From positions 1,302,001 through 1,366,000 of the forward strand of contig NW_026063240.1 of NCBI RefSeq assembly GCF_024362695.1: a DNA stretch of 64,000 nt, written 5' to 3'. This DNA comes from Pectinophora gossypiella (lineage: Eukaryota; Arthropoda; Insecta; Lepidoptera; Gelechiidae). Positions 1-11,457 of the stretch are shown in pieces. The notes under the pieces were generated by a model, which was given only the letters and a program-made list of their open reading frames with translations, made no database searches and was not told the DNA's origin. Within the stretch, counting starts at the first letter, position 1. Every line of letters starts with the position of its first letter. Made by a program: the position numbers and the translations under genes.

Positions 1-1270
1 TCTTGTTTTTTGCCGGCGATTGAATTTGACCAAGACTCGAATAGGTCACGTGAAATCCAAAAAGTTCTAGGTGCTATAGTTTTGCCAGGCCGTAGGGCGT
101 CTCCCTGATGCGGAGCAGTTTTCCAAGATGACTTTCCGATCACACCCCTATACATAATTTTTACACCCGAGACATTTTCTGGAAAAACAAAAATTGATAT
201 GGCGGCCATCTTGTTTTTCGGCCATTTTGTTTTTTTTTTCACCGGCGATAAAATCTGACCAAAATTTAAATAGGTTTCGTGAAAACAAAAAAGTTCCAGG
301 TGCGATAGTTTCGCCAGGCCGTAGGGTGTCTATCTGATGCGGAGCAGTTTTTGAAGGTCGGGAAGTATTTCCATACTCAATATGACATTTTGATGTCATC
401 CCTCTTACATCATATTCACCCCGAGGCATTTTCGAGAAAAACGAAAATTTTGTATGGCGGCCATCTTGTTTTTCCGCCATTTTGATTTATTTTCAGCGGT
501 GATTGAATTTGATCAAGAATTAAATAGGTTTCGTGAAAAAAGAATCGTTCCAGGTGCAATAGTTTTGCCAGACTGTAGGGTGTCTCCCTGATGCGGAGCA
601 GCTTTCGAAGATCGAAAAGTATTTCCATGCTCAACATGACGATCCGATCAAATTTCTCACACATATTTTCAACCTCCGAGGCATTTGCGGGAAAACGAAA
701 ATTTTGTATGGCGGCCATCTTGATTTTCCGCCATTTTGTTTTTTTTTCACCGGCTTTTGAATTTGACCAAGATTTAAATAGGTGTCGTGAAAAAAAAATC
801 GTTCCAGGTGCGATAGTTTTGCCAGGCCGTAGTGTGCCGCCCTGATGCGGAGCAGTTTTCGAAGATTGAGAACATTTTCCGTACTCGACAAGACACTCCG
901 ATTACACTCCCATACACAATTTTTACACCCGAGACATTTTCTGGAAAAACAAAATTTTGTATGGCGGCCATCTTGTTTTTCCGCCATTTTGTTTCTTTTT
1001 CATCGGCGATTGGATTTGACCAAGATTTAAATAGGTTTTGCGAAAAAAGAATCATTCCAGGTGCGATAGTTTCGCCAGGCCGTAGGGTGTCTCCCTGATG
1101 CGGAGCAGTTTTACAAGATCTGGAAGTTTTCCCATACTCACCGGAAAATTTTGATCACATCCCCCATACACCATTTTTACCCCCCGACACTCCTTCTGGG
1201 AGAACAACCCTGTCAGTGAGTCAGTCAGTCAGTCAATAGGTACATGGGTTTGTAGCTATATATAATATAA
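1..1270 (-). mobile_element. Helitron-like element, copy 1 (cut by window edge)
   Basis: The minus-strand 5' portion of an element whose CTAG end lies outside the window. It holds about four ~255-bp units and ends in a GTCA/GTGA microsatellite (about 1210-1240), a GTTTGTAGCTATATATA block and a short AT-rich linker before the CTAG of the next copy. The Helitron assignment rests on the CTAG plus hairpin ends of the sister copies; a canonical TC 5' terminus is not evident. Confidence 0.6.
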
Positions 1271-2891
1271 CTAGATATCGCGTGGTTCGCTCGCAGCAAG
1301 CTGCTCGCGTGTCCTGTATTAGTTCGAAGCTTTGTATGGCGGCCATCTTGTTTTTCCGCCATTTTTTTACCGCAATAGAATTTGACCAAGACTAAAATAG
1401 CTCTCGTGAAATCAAAAAAGTTCTAGGTGCTAAAGTTTTGCCAGGCCGTAGGGTGTCTCCCTGATGCGGAGCAGTTTTCCAAGATGACGTTCCGATCACA
1501 CCCCTATACATATTTTTTGACCTTGAGGAATTTTCTAGAAAAACAAAATTTTGAATGGCGGCCATCTTGTTTTTCCGCCATTTTGTTTTTTTTTTCACAG
1601 GGTTAAAGTTTGACCAAGAATTAAATAGGTTTCGTGAAAACAAAAACGGTCCAGATGCGATAGTTTCGCCAGGCCGTAGGGTGCCGGCCTGATGCGGAGC
1701 AGTTTTCAAAGATCGAGAAGTATTTCCATACTCTTCAATATGTTTCGATCAAAACCCTCATACATAATTTTTATCCCAGAGGCATTTTCAGGAAAAACGA
1801 AAAATTTGTATGGCAGCCATCTTGTTTTTCCGCCATTTTGATTTTTTTTCACTCACGATAGAATTTAACCAAGATTTAAATAGGTTCTTTGAAAAAATAA
1901 TCGTTCCAGGTGCGATAGTTTTGCCAGGCCGTAGGGTGTCTCCCTGATGCGGAGCAGATTTGAAGAAAGAGAAGTGTCTCCATACTCAACATGACACTCC
2001 GATTACACTCCCATACACAATTTTTACCCCGAGACATTTTCTGGAAAAACGAAATTTTGTATGGCGGCCATCTTGTTTTTCCGCCATTTTGTTTTTTTTT
2101 CACCGACAATAGAATTTGACCAAGATTTAAATAGGTTTTGCGAAAAAAAATTCGATCCAGGTATAATAGTTGCGCCAGACTGTAGGGTGTCTCCCTGATG
2201 CGGAGCAGTTTTTGAAGATCGAGAAATATTTCCATACTCTACAAGACGTTCCGATTACAACCCTATACATTATTTTTACCCCTGAGGCATTTTGAGGAAA
2301 AACGAAAAATTTGTATGGCGGCCATCTTGATTTTCCGCCATTTTGATTTTTTTTCACCGGCAATTAAATTTGACCATGATTTAAATCGGTATCGTGAAAA
2401 CTAAAAAGTTCCACGTGCGATAGTTTCACCGGGCCGTAGGGTGTCTCCCTGATGCGGAGCAGGTTTTCAAGATCAAGAAGTATTACCATACTCAACAATA
2501 CGTTTCGATCACACCTCCCATACATCATTTTTACCTCCGAGACATTTTCTGGGAAAACAAATTTTTGTATGGCGGCCATCTTGTTTTTCCGCCATTTTGT
2601 TTTTTTTTTCACCGGCGATTGAATTTGACCAGGAATTAAATAGGTTTTACGAAAAAAAATCTTATCCAGGTATAATATTTGCGCCAGGCTGTAGGGTGTC
2701 TCCCTGATGCGGAGCAGTTTTCCAAGATCTGGAAGTTTTCCCATACTCACCGGGAGGTCCCGATCACACCCCCCATACATCATTTTTGCCCCCCGACACT
2801 CCTTCTGGGAGAACAATTATGTCAGTGAGTGAGTGAGTGAGTGAGTCAGTCAGTGGGTTTGTAGCTATATATATTATAATAATAATTATAA
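1271..2891 (-). mobile_element. Helitron-like element, copy 2
   Basis: Starts (its minus-strand 3' end) with CTAGATATCGCGTGG followed by an imperfect hairpin, GCAGC-AA-GCTGC at its core, then GTGTCCTGTATTAG. This matches the CTRR end with upstream hairpin of rolling-circle elements read on the minus strand. About six internal units follow, then the GTGA/GTCA microsatellite near 2820-2850 and GTAGCTATATATA before an (ATA)n linker. No transposase is encoded, so it is non-autonomous. Confidence 0.65.
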
Positions 2892-3703
2892 CTAGATTTC
2901 GCGTGGTTCGCTCGCAGCAAGCTGCTCGCGTGTCCTGTATTAGTTCGAAGCTTTGTATGGCGGCCATCTTGTTTTCGTGAAATCAAAAAAGTTCTAGGTG
3001 CTATAGTTTTGCCAGGCCGTAGGGTGTCTCCCTGATGCGGAGCAGTTTTCCAAGATGACGTTCCGATCACACCCCTATACATATTTTTTGACCTTGAGGA
3101 ATTTTCTAGAAAAACAAAATTTTGTATGGCGGCCATCTTGTTTTTCCGCCATTTTGTTTTTTTTTCACCGGCGATTGAATTTGACCAAGGTTTAAATATG
3201 TCTCGTGAAAACCAAAAAGTTCTAGGTGCTATAGTTTTGCCAGGCCGTAGGTTGTCTCCCTGATGCGGAGCAGTTTTCGAAGATTGAGAACATTTTCCTT
3301 ACTCGACAAGACACTCCGATTACATTCCCATACACAGTTTTAACCCTAAAAGCATTTTTTGAAAAAACAAAATTTTGTATGGCGGCCATCTTGTTTTTCC
3401 GCCATTTTGATTTTTTTTCACCGACGATAAAATTTGACCAAGATTTAAGAAGGTTTTGTAAAAAAAGAATCGTTGCAGGTGCGATAGTTTTGCCAGACTG
3501 TAGGGTGTCTCCCTGATGCGGAGCAGTTTTCCAAGATCTGGAAGTTTTCCCATACTCATCGGAAGATCTTGATCACATCTCCCATACATCATTTTTACCC
3601 CCCGGCGCTCCTTCTGGGAGAACAACCCTGTCAGTGAGTCAGTGAGTCAGTGAGTCAGTCAGTCAGTCAGTACATGGGTTTGTAGCTATATATATTATAA
3701 TAA
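2892..3703 (-). mobile_element. Helitron-like element, copy 3 (short)
   Basis: Same CTAG-hairpin start as copy 2 and same microsatellite/GTAGCTATATATA end, but only about three internal units, making it the shortest complete copy in the array. It joins copy 2 directly through an AT-rich linker in head-to-tail orientation. Confidence 0.65.
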
Positions 3704-5023
3704 CTAGATTTCGCGTGGTTCGCTCGCAGCAAGCTGCTCGCGTGTCCTGTATTAGTTCGAAGCTTTGTATGGCGGCCATCTTGTTTTCGTGAAATCAAAA
3801 AAGTTCTAGGTGCTATAGTTTTGCCAGGCCGTAGGGTGTCTCCCTGATGCGGAGCAGTTTTCCAAGATGACGTTCCGATCACACCCCAATACATCATTTT
3901 TACCTCTGAGACATTTTCTGGAAAAACAAAAATTTGTATGGCGGCCATCTTGTTTTTCGGCCATTTTGTTTTTTTTTCACTGGCGATAAAATTTGACCAA
4001 GACTTTAATAGGCTTCGTGAAAACAAAAAAGTTCCATGTGCGATAGTTTCGCCAGGCTGTAGGGTGTCTCCCTGATGCGGAGCAGCTTTCGAAGATCGAA
4101 AAGTATTTCCATACTCAACATGATGTTTCGTTCACATTCTTCATACATCATTTTTACCCCCGAGGCATTTTCGGGAAAATCGAAAATTTTGTATGGCGGC
4201 CATCTTTTTTTCCCGCCATTTTGATTTTTTTTCAACTACGAGAGAATTTGACCAAGAATTAAATAGGTTTCGTGAAAACAAAATAGGTCAGGATGCGATA
4301 GTTTCGCCAGGCCGTGGGGGTGTCTCCCTGATGCGGAGCAGTTTTCGAAGATCCAGCAGTATTTTCATACTCGACATGACGTTCCGATCACACGTCCTAT
4401 ACTTCATTTTTATCCCCGAGGCATTTTCTGGAAAAACGAAAATTTTGTATGGCGGCCATCTTGTTTTTCCGCCATTTTGATTTTTTTTCACCGGCACATA
4501 AATTTGACCAATATTTAAATAGGTATCGTGAAAACTAAAAAGTTCCACGTGCGATAGTTTCACCAGGCCGTAGGGTGTCTCCCTGATGCGGAGCAGTTTT
4601 TCAAGATCGAGAAGTATTTCCATACTCAACAAGACGTTCCGATTACAACCTTATTCACAGTTTTTACCCCCGAGGCATTTTCTGGAAAAACATTTTTTTG
4701 TATGGCGGCCATCTTGTTTTTCCGCCATTTTGATTTTTTTTCACCAGTGATTGAATTTGACCAGGAATTAAGTAGGTTTTGTGGAAAAAGAATCGTTCTA
4801 GGTGCGATAGTTGCGCCAGGCCGTAGGGTGTCTTCCTGATGCGGAGCAGTTTTCCAAGATCTGGAAGTTTTCCCATACTCACCGGAAGGTCCAGATCACA
4901 TTCCCCATACACCATTTTTACCCCCCGACGCTCCTTCTGGGAGAACAATTATGTCAGTGAGTGAGTGAGTGAGTCAGTCAGTCAGTGGGTTTGTAGCTAT
5001 ATATATTATAATAATAATTATAA
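3704..5023 (-). mobile_element. Helitron-like element, copy 4
   Basis: CTAGATTTCGCGTGG hairpin start, about five internal units, GTGA/GTCA microsatellite near 4951-4986 and AT-rich linker. Its first unit fuses directly to the hairpin segment just as in copy 3 (matching join near 2970 and 3785), suggesting both descend from one rearranged master. Confidence 0.65.
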
Positions 5024-6041
5024 CTAGATTTCGCGTGGTTCGCTCGCAGCAAGCTGCTCGCGTGTCCTGTATTAGTTCGAAGCTTTGTATGGCGGCCATC
5101 TTGTTTAAATAGGTCTCGTGAAATCACAAAAAAGTTCTAGGTGCTATAGTTTTGCCAGGCCGTGGGGTGTCTCCCTGATGCGGAGCAGTTTTCCAAGATG
5201 ACGTTCCGATCACACCCCTATACATATTTTTTGACCTTGAGGAATTTTCTAGAAAACCATTTTGATTTTTTTTCAACTTCGGTAAAATCTGACCAAGAAT
5301 TAAATAGGTTTTGTGAAAAAAGAATCGTTTTAGGTGCGATAGTTTTGCCAGGCCGTGGGGTGTCTCCCTGATGAGGAGCAGTTTTTGAAGGTTAAGCAGT
5401 ATTTAAATTCTCAACATGACGATCCGATCACATTCCTTATACATCATTTTTACCCCCGAGGCATTTTCAGGAAAAACGAAAAATTTGTATGGCGGCCATC
5501 TTGAATTTCCGCCATTTTGTTTTTTTTTTCAACGGCAATAAAATTTGACTAAGATTTGAATAGGATTGGTGGAAAAAATAATGTTCTAGGTGCGATAGTT
5601 TGGCCAGGCCGTAGGGTGTCTCCCTGATGCGGAGCAGTTTCTGAAGATCAAGAAGCATTTACATACTCAACATGACCTTCCGATTACGCCCCTATACATT
5701 GTTTTTGCCCCCGAGACATTTTCTGGAAAAACAAAATTTCCGCCATTTTGATTTTTTTTCACCCACAATAGAATTTGACCAAGATTTAAATAGGTTTTGC
5801 GAAAAAAAATTTGATCCAGCTATAATAGTTGCGCCAGACCGTAGGGTGTCTCCCTGATGCGGAGCAGTTTTCCAAGATCTGGAAGTTTTCCCATACTCAC
5901 CGGGAGGTCCCGATCACTTTTCTCATACATTATTTTTACCCCCCGACGCTCCTTCTGGGAGAACAATTATGTCAGTGAGTGAGTCAGTGGGTTTGTAGCT
6001 ATATATAATATAATAATAATAATAATATATATAATATAATA
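5024..6041 (-). mobile_element. Helitron-like element, copy 5
   Basis: CTAG-hairpin start, about four internal units, one with an internal deletion near 5257 where the ATGGCGGCC block is missing. It ends with the microsatellite near 5970-5990 and a longer (ATA)n linker than its neighbours. Confidence 0.6.
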
Positions 6042-7772
6042 CTAGATGTCGCGTGGTTCGCTCGCAGCAAGCTGCTCGCGTGTCTTGTTTTCCCGCCATT
6101 TTTTTACCGCGATAGAATTTGACCAAGACTTGAATAGGTCTCGTGAAATCAAAAAAGTTCTATGTGCTATAGTTTTGCCAGGCTGTGGGGTGTCTCCCTG
6201 ATGCGGAGCAGTTTTCCAAGATGACGTTCCGATCACACACCTAAACATCATTTTTACACCCGAGACATTTTCTGGAAAAACGAAAAATTTATATGGCGGC
6301 CATCTTGTTTTTCGGCCATTTTGTTTTTTTTTTCACAGGCGATAAAATTTGACCAAGATTTAAATAGGTTTCTTGGAAACAAAAAAGTTCCAGGTGCGAT
6401 TGTTTCGCCAGGCCGTAGGGTGTCTCCCTGATGCGGAGCAGATTTCAAAGATCGAGAAGTACTTCCATACTCAACATGACTATCCGATCAAATCCCTTAT
6501 ACTTCATTTTTACTCCCGAGGCTTTTTCTGGAAAAAAGAAATTTTGTATGGCGGCCATCTTCTATTTTCCGCCATTTTGACTTTTTTTCACCCACGATAA
6601 AATTTGACCAAGATTTAAGTAGGTTTTGTGAAAAAACAATCGTTCCAGGTGCGATAGTTGCGCCAGGCCATAGGGTGTCTCCCTGATGCTGAGCAGTTTT
6701 CCAAGATCTGGAAGTTTTCTTATACTCAACAATACGTTCTGATTACAACCCCATACACAATTTTTACCCCCGAGGCACTTTCAGGAAAAACGAAAATTTT
6801 GTATGGCGGCCATCTTGATTTTCCGCCATTTTGATTTTTTTTCACCGGCAACTAAATTTGACCAAGATTTAAATAGGTATCTTGAAAACTAAAAAGTTCC
6901 ACGTGCGATAGTTTTACCAGGCCATAGGGTGTCTCCCTGATGCCGAGCAGTTTTTCAAGATCGAACAGTTTTTCCATACTCAGCTTGACGTTTCAATTAC
7001 ACCCCTATACATAATTTTTACCCCCGAGGCATTTTCAGGAAAATTGAAAAATTTGTACGGCGGCCATCTTGTCTTTCCGCTATTTTGATTTTTTATCATC
7101 AGCGATTGAATTTGACCAGGAATTAAGTAGGTTTAGTGGAAAAAAAATGTTCTTTGTTTGATAGTTTAGCCAGGCCATATGGTGTCTCCCTGATGCGGAG
7201 CAGTCATCTTGTTTTGTTTGTATGGCGGCCATCTTGTTTTTCCGCCATTTTGTTTTTTTTTTTCACCGACGATAAAATTTTACCAAGATTTTAATAGGCT
7301 TGGTGGAAAAAATAATGTTCTAGGTGCGATAGTTCTGCCAGGCCGTAGGGTGTCTCCCTGATGCGGAGCAGTTTCTGAAGATCTAAAAGTATTTCCATAC
7401 TCAGGTTGACGTTTCGATCACACCTTCCATACATCATTTTTACCTCCGAGACATTTTCTGGAAAAACGAAATTTTGTATGGCGGCCATCTTGTTTTTCCG
7501 TCATTTTGATTTTTTTTCACCGACAATAGAATTTGATCAAGATTTAAATAGGTTTTGCGAAAAAAAAATTGATCCAGGTATAATAGTTGCGCCAGACTGT
7601 AGGGTGTCTCCCTGATGCGGAGCAGTTTTCCAAGATTTGGGATTTTTCCCATACTCACCGGGAGGTCCCGATCACACCCTCCATACATCATTTTGACCCC
7701 CCGACCCTCCTTCTGGGAGAACAATTATGTCAGTGAGTCAGTCAGTCAGTGGGTTTGTAGCTATATATAATA
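6042..7772 (-). mobile_element. Helitron-like element, copy 6
   Basis: CTAGATGTCGCGTGG hairpin start, roughly seven internal units (a degenerate junction lies near 7200-7230), microsatellite near 7729-7750 and the GTAGCTATATATA end. The next element, of a different family, starts at 7773 in the same AT-rich linker. Confidence 0.6.
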
Positions 7773-8039
7773 CTAGCTTTTGCCCGCGACTTCGTCCGCG
7801 TGGCGTGTTATTAAGAGAGAGATCTTTGTGTGTGTGGGAGTGCATATCAAATTTCAAGCATCTAACTTATGCAGTTTAGATTTTTTCATACAATTTTTTT
7901 CCCAATAACTCTCATTTTTCAAAATACAGCCAAAAATAAACTTTATATTTACTAAGGTATGCATGCATGCTAGATTGAATCAATTGATTGAATTGATTTT
8001 TTTTTAATTGATTGTTCATTGAGTTTTAATTTTAATACA

Positions 8040-8165
8040 CACTTCCTCTCTTCCCTTCAACGTTGCTGTGCCCTACAGGGTCCATGTTTTAGTTCCTATG
8101 CCTATGTAACACCCCATTGTACTACATGGAATGCAATAAATAATTTAATTGAATTGAATTGAAAA
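8040..8165 (+). repeat. Probable LINE/SINE 3'-tail fragment
   Basis: A short block ending in an AATAAA-like segment and AATTG-type simple repeats (near 8140-8160) sits inside the Helitron and breaks its repeat rhythm. A TTGATT-rich stretch lies on its other side. It resembles the 3' end of a LINE or SINE with a short-repeat tail, but no coding sequence remains and the family is not identifiable by eye. Confidence 0.35.
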
Positions 8166-8229
8166 CATCTATCTTACGCGGTTTCGATTTTTTCATACAA
8201 ATGTTTTTTTCCCGCTAACTCCCGTTTCC

Positions 8230-9875
8230 GTGGGAATTTTGCAATATCCTGTTGCAACTAAGGTTTAAGTTAACTAAAGTACCTGCATGCCAAATTTCAA
8301 GCGTCTAACTTAAGCGGTTTAGATTTTTCATACAAAAGGATTTTCCCGCTAATTTCCGTTCCCGTGGGAATTCCGGGAATTCCTTTCTTAGTGCACCTCT
8401 ACGGTACCTAAGCTATGTCCCTTCCAAATTTCAAATGCCTACATTTAGCCGTTCAGGCTATGCGTTGATATGTCAGTCACTGAGTCAGTCAGTTTCTCCT
8501 TTTATTTAGATTTGATTTTTTCATACAAATGTTTTTTCCCGCTAACTACCGTTCCCGTGGGAATTTTGTAATATCCTGTTGCAACTAAGCTTTAAGTTTA
8601 CTAAAGTACCTGCATGCCAAATTTCAAACGTCTAACTTGAGTGGTTTAGATTTTTCATACAAAAGGATTTTCCCGCTAATTCCTGTTCCCGTGGGAATTT
8701 CGGGAATTCCTTTCTTAGTATACCTCTACGGTGTCTAAGGTACCTGCGTGCCAAATTTTAAACATCTTACTTGAATGGTTTAGATTTTTCATACAAAAGG
8801 ATTTTCCCGTCAATTCCCGTTCCCGTGGGAATTTCGGGAATTCCTTTCTTAGTGCACCTCCAAGGTACCTAAGGTACCTGCATGACAAATTTCAAACGTC
8901 TAACTTGAGTGGTTTAGATTTTTCATACAAAAGGATTTTCCCGCTAATTCCCGTTCTCGTGAGAATTTCGGGAATTCCTTTCTTAGTGCACCTCCACGGT
9001 ACCTAAGGTATCTGCATGCTAAATTTCAAATGTCTAACTTGAGTGGTTTAGATTTTTCATACAAAAGGTATTTCCCGCTAATTCCCGTTCCTGTGAGAAT
9101 TTTGGGAATTCCTTTCTTAGTGCACCTCTACGGTACCTATGGTACCTGCATGCCAAATTTCAAACGTCTAACTTGAGTGGTTTAGATTTTTCATACAAAA
9201 GGATTTTCCCGCTAATTCCCGTTCCCGTGGGAATTTCGGGAATTCCTTTCTTAGTACACCTCTACGGTATCTAAGGTAACTGCATGACAAATTTCAAACA
9301 TCTAACTTGAATGGTTTAGATTTTTCATACAAAAATATTTTTCCGCTAATTCCCGTTCCCGTGGGAATTTCGGGAATTCCTTTCTTAGTGCTCCTCTACG
9401 TTATCTAAGGTACCTGCATGCCAAATTTCAAAAGTCTAACTTGAGTGGTTTAGATTTTTCATACAAAAGGATTTTCCCGCTAATTCCCGTTCCCGTAGGA
9501 ATTTCGGGAATTCCTTTCTTAGTGCACCTCTACGGTATCTAAGGTAACTGCATGACAAATTTCAAACATCTAACTTGAATGGTTTAGATTTTTCATACAA
9601 AAATATTTTTCCGCTAATTCCCGTTCCCGTGGGAATTTCGGGAATTCCTTTCTTAGTGCTCCTCTACGTTATCTAAGGTACCTGCATGCCAAATTTCAAA
9701 AGTCTAACTTGAGTGGTTTAGATTTTTCATACAAAAGGATTTTCCCGCTAATTCCCGTTCCCGTAGGAATTTCGGGAATTCCTTTCTTAGTGCACCTCTA
9801 CGGTATCTAAGGTACCTGCATGCCAAATTTCAAACGTCTAACTTGAGTGGTTTAGGTTTTTCATACAAAAGGATT
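8230..9875. repeat. 134-bp tandem repeat inside Helitron
   Basis: The block CGGGAATTCCTTTCTTAG recurs at about 8701, 8835, 8969, 9103, 9237, 9371, 9505, 9639 and 9773, spaced 134-135 bp. Units carry CAAATTTCAAAC, GGTTTAGATTTTTCATAC and CCCGCTAATTCCCGTTCCCG. The pair of units at about 9240-9505 recurs at 9510-9775, sharing private variants such as GGTAACTGCATGACAAA, so the last expansion was of a 268-bp dimer. Flanking units from about 8230 are more diverged. Confidence 0.9.
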
Positions 9876-10008
9876 TCCCTTCACTACTCTGCTCCTATTG
9901 ATTGTAGCGTGATGAAAAGTATACTATGACCTGTCCAGGAGTGTGAAGAATAATTGTACCAAGTTTCATTAAAATCCGTCCAGTAGTTTTTGTTTCTATA
10001 AGGAACAT

Positions 10009-10039
<31 letters not shown>
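10009..10039. repeat. (ACAG)n microsatellite of Helitron
   Basis: About seven to eight ACAG repeats near the minus-strand 5' end of the 7773-10160 element, the usual position for the microsatellite in this type of lepidopteran element. Confidence 0.85.
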
Positions 10040-10041
<2 letters not shown>

Positions 10042-10160
10042 AATTTTACTGATTGCATTTTTGGCATCAGTATCGATCACTTATCACCCTCTGATAGTTA
10101 TTTTGAAAAAATATTTAATGTACAGAATTGACCTCTCTACAGATTTATTATAAGTATAGA

Positions 10161-11363
10161 TTATTTTCCCTCGTTAAATAGTAAACAAACTAAGTGTAGG
10201 TGTTATAATTTCGTTGACGAACTGATTACCTATCCCTTTCTTTGTCTAAAATGAGTATTACCTTATTACTATGATTGATTACTGGGCTTAAAGTTCGTAT
10301 AAATGTCTATCGAATTACCTCCTCAAGTTTAGAGCGTAGCTAGTCATGTAGTACTATATTAATTATGTGGTGTAAGTAATTAGATTTTATCTGTATGTAA
10401 TGTAACAGTCAGTTGAATAAAAAACTTATACAAATCAGATCAATTAATTGGCGTAATGTGATTCTAGAAAGAGTTTTAATGTTAATAGATAGCTAGCTAT
10501 AGCTATGTGTAGGTTCCTGTAGGAATGAGATATACCTGTTTAATAAAGACAGTTGCATCAAAATTTTATCATAAATTCCCTAAATTATGGCGCCTACCTA
10601 CCCTCTAAGGTAGAAAAGTGATCAAATACTAACTTGAGGTCACTCAGTTTAAAAAAAAACATCGAAATCATTCCAGTAGCTATGGCGTCATGCGCTTCTT
10701 GACACGATCACGAAATCTAGATTTCCGCGGGAATGAGGTATTTTCCCGCCATAAAAAGTAGCCTGTGTCCGTGCCTAAGATCCTATCTTTAAATTAACCA
10801 AGTCTTATAAAATTCCGTTCAGACGTTAAGGCGTGAATGAGGCAAACTTTTAAAACAAACAATTAAAAATCACTAACCTAGTTTTCTGTCTACTGCCTAC
10901 GCCTTAAGTACGATAGCATAAATATTAATAGGCCATATCCTTTTCTAGATTACTATCTATCAGCTAACTAAATTTCATCAAAATCCGTTGAGCCGTTTAG
11001 GCATGATAGACAAAACTCCCAGCAAAAACCATAAAAAAATCACTAACTCAATTCAGTTTTCTGCCTACTTCCTACCCCCTAAGTACGATGACGTGATCAA
11101 TTTGATCGTACAACCGTTTGTAGATAACCAACTATTACCTTACTAAATTTCATTAAAATCCGTTCAGCCGTTTAGACGTGAAAGAGCAAAAGTCCCAACA
11201 AAAACGACTACAAATCACTAAATCAATTTAGTTATCTGCCAACTGCCTACCCCCTAAGAACGATGGCGTGATTATTTATAGCCTATGACCATTTCTAGGT
11301 TATCATCTATCACCATACCAAATTTCATCAAAATCCGTTGAGCCGTTTAGGCGTGAAAGAGTA

Positions 11364-11400
<37 letters not shown>

Positions 11401-11431
11401 GTTACTTTCGCATTTATAATATTAGTATGGA
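10161..11431 (-). mobile_element. Helitron-like remnant with ~175-bp repeats
   Basis: The right end ATTAGTATGGA before T gives, on the minus strand, a 5' TCCATACTAATATTATAAAT terminus of a common lepidopteran Helitron. Adjacent is (CAGA)n at 11364-11400. Inside, a ~175-bp unit with AATTTCATCAAAATCCGTT recurs at about 10971, 11146 and 11321, with a more diverged copy near 10800. The CTAG end of this element is not evident; 10161-10780 has no recognisable structure and could be older host sequence or a decayed part of the element. Confidence 0.55.
11364..11400. repeat. (CAGA)n microsatellite of Helitron
   Basis: Nine or so CAGA repeats immediately inside the minus-strand 5' terminus of the preceding Helitron-like element. 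Confidence 0.85.
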
Positions 11432-11457
11432 TAATAATAATAATAATAATAATATAA

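Larger units (their letters stand above)
1..7730 (-). repeat. ~255-bp tandem repeats inside Helitron-like copies
   Basis: Units are recognised by the phrase ATGGCGGCCATCTTG, seen at 199, 454, 708, 961, 1336, 1555, 2061, 2315, 2569, 2956, 3127, 3380, 3769, 3938, 4193, 4449, 4700, 5089, 5487, 6293, 6547, 6802 and 7479, normally 251-255 bp apart. Each unit also has a shared segment containing CCCTGATGCGGAGCAG. Shorter spacings occur just after each CTAG junction, where the first unit is truncated. Unit number differs between copies (about 3 to 7), so units expand and contract inside the elements. Numerous short open frames here are periodic by-products of the repeat, not genes. Confidence 0.9.
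7773..10160 (-). mobile_element. Helitron-like element, second family
   Basis: Begins with CTAGCTTTTGCCCGCG followed by a CGCG-containing hairpin (on the minus strand a hairpin then GCTAG and a T). It ends TTATAAGTATAGA before a T, i.e. a minus-strand 5' TC terminus. These end sequences and the (CAGA)n tract near the 5' end are characteristic of non-autonomous lepidopteran Helitrons. The interior is mainly a ~134-bp tandem repeat. No coding region. The A/T flanks fit insertion between A and T. Confidence 0.75.

Noticed and set aside
148..7724. Many 60-150-codon ORFs on both strands in the Helitron array
   Set aside because: All are repeats of the same unit translated in several frames, often with non-ATG starts. 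No domain, and they break at each unit variant.
8690..9780. CRISPR-like array (regular 134-bp spacing)
   Set aside because: Whole units are conserved with no unique spacers, and the context is eukaryotic transposon sequence.
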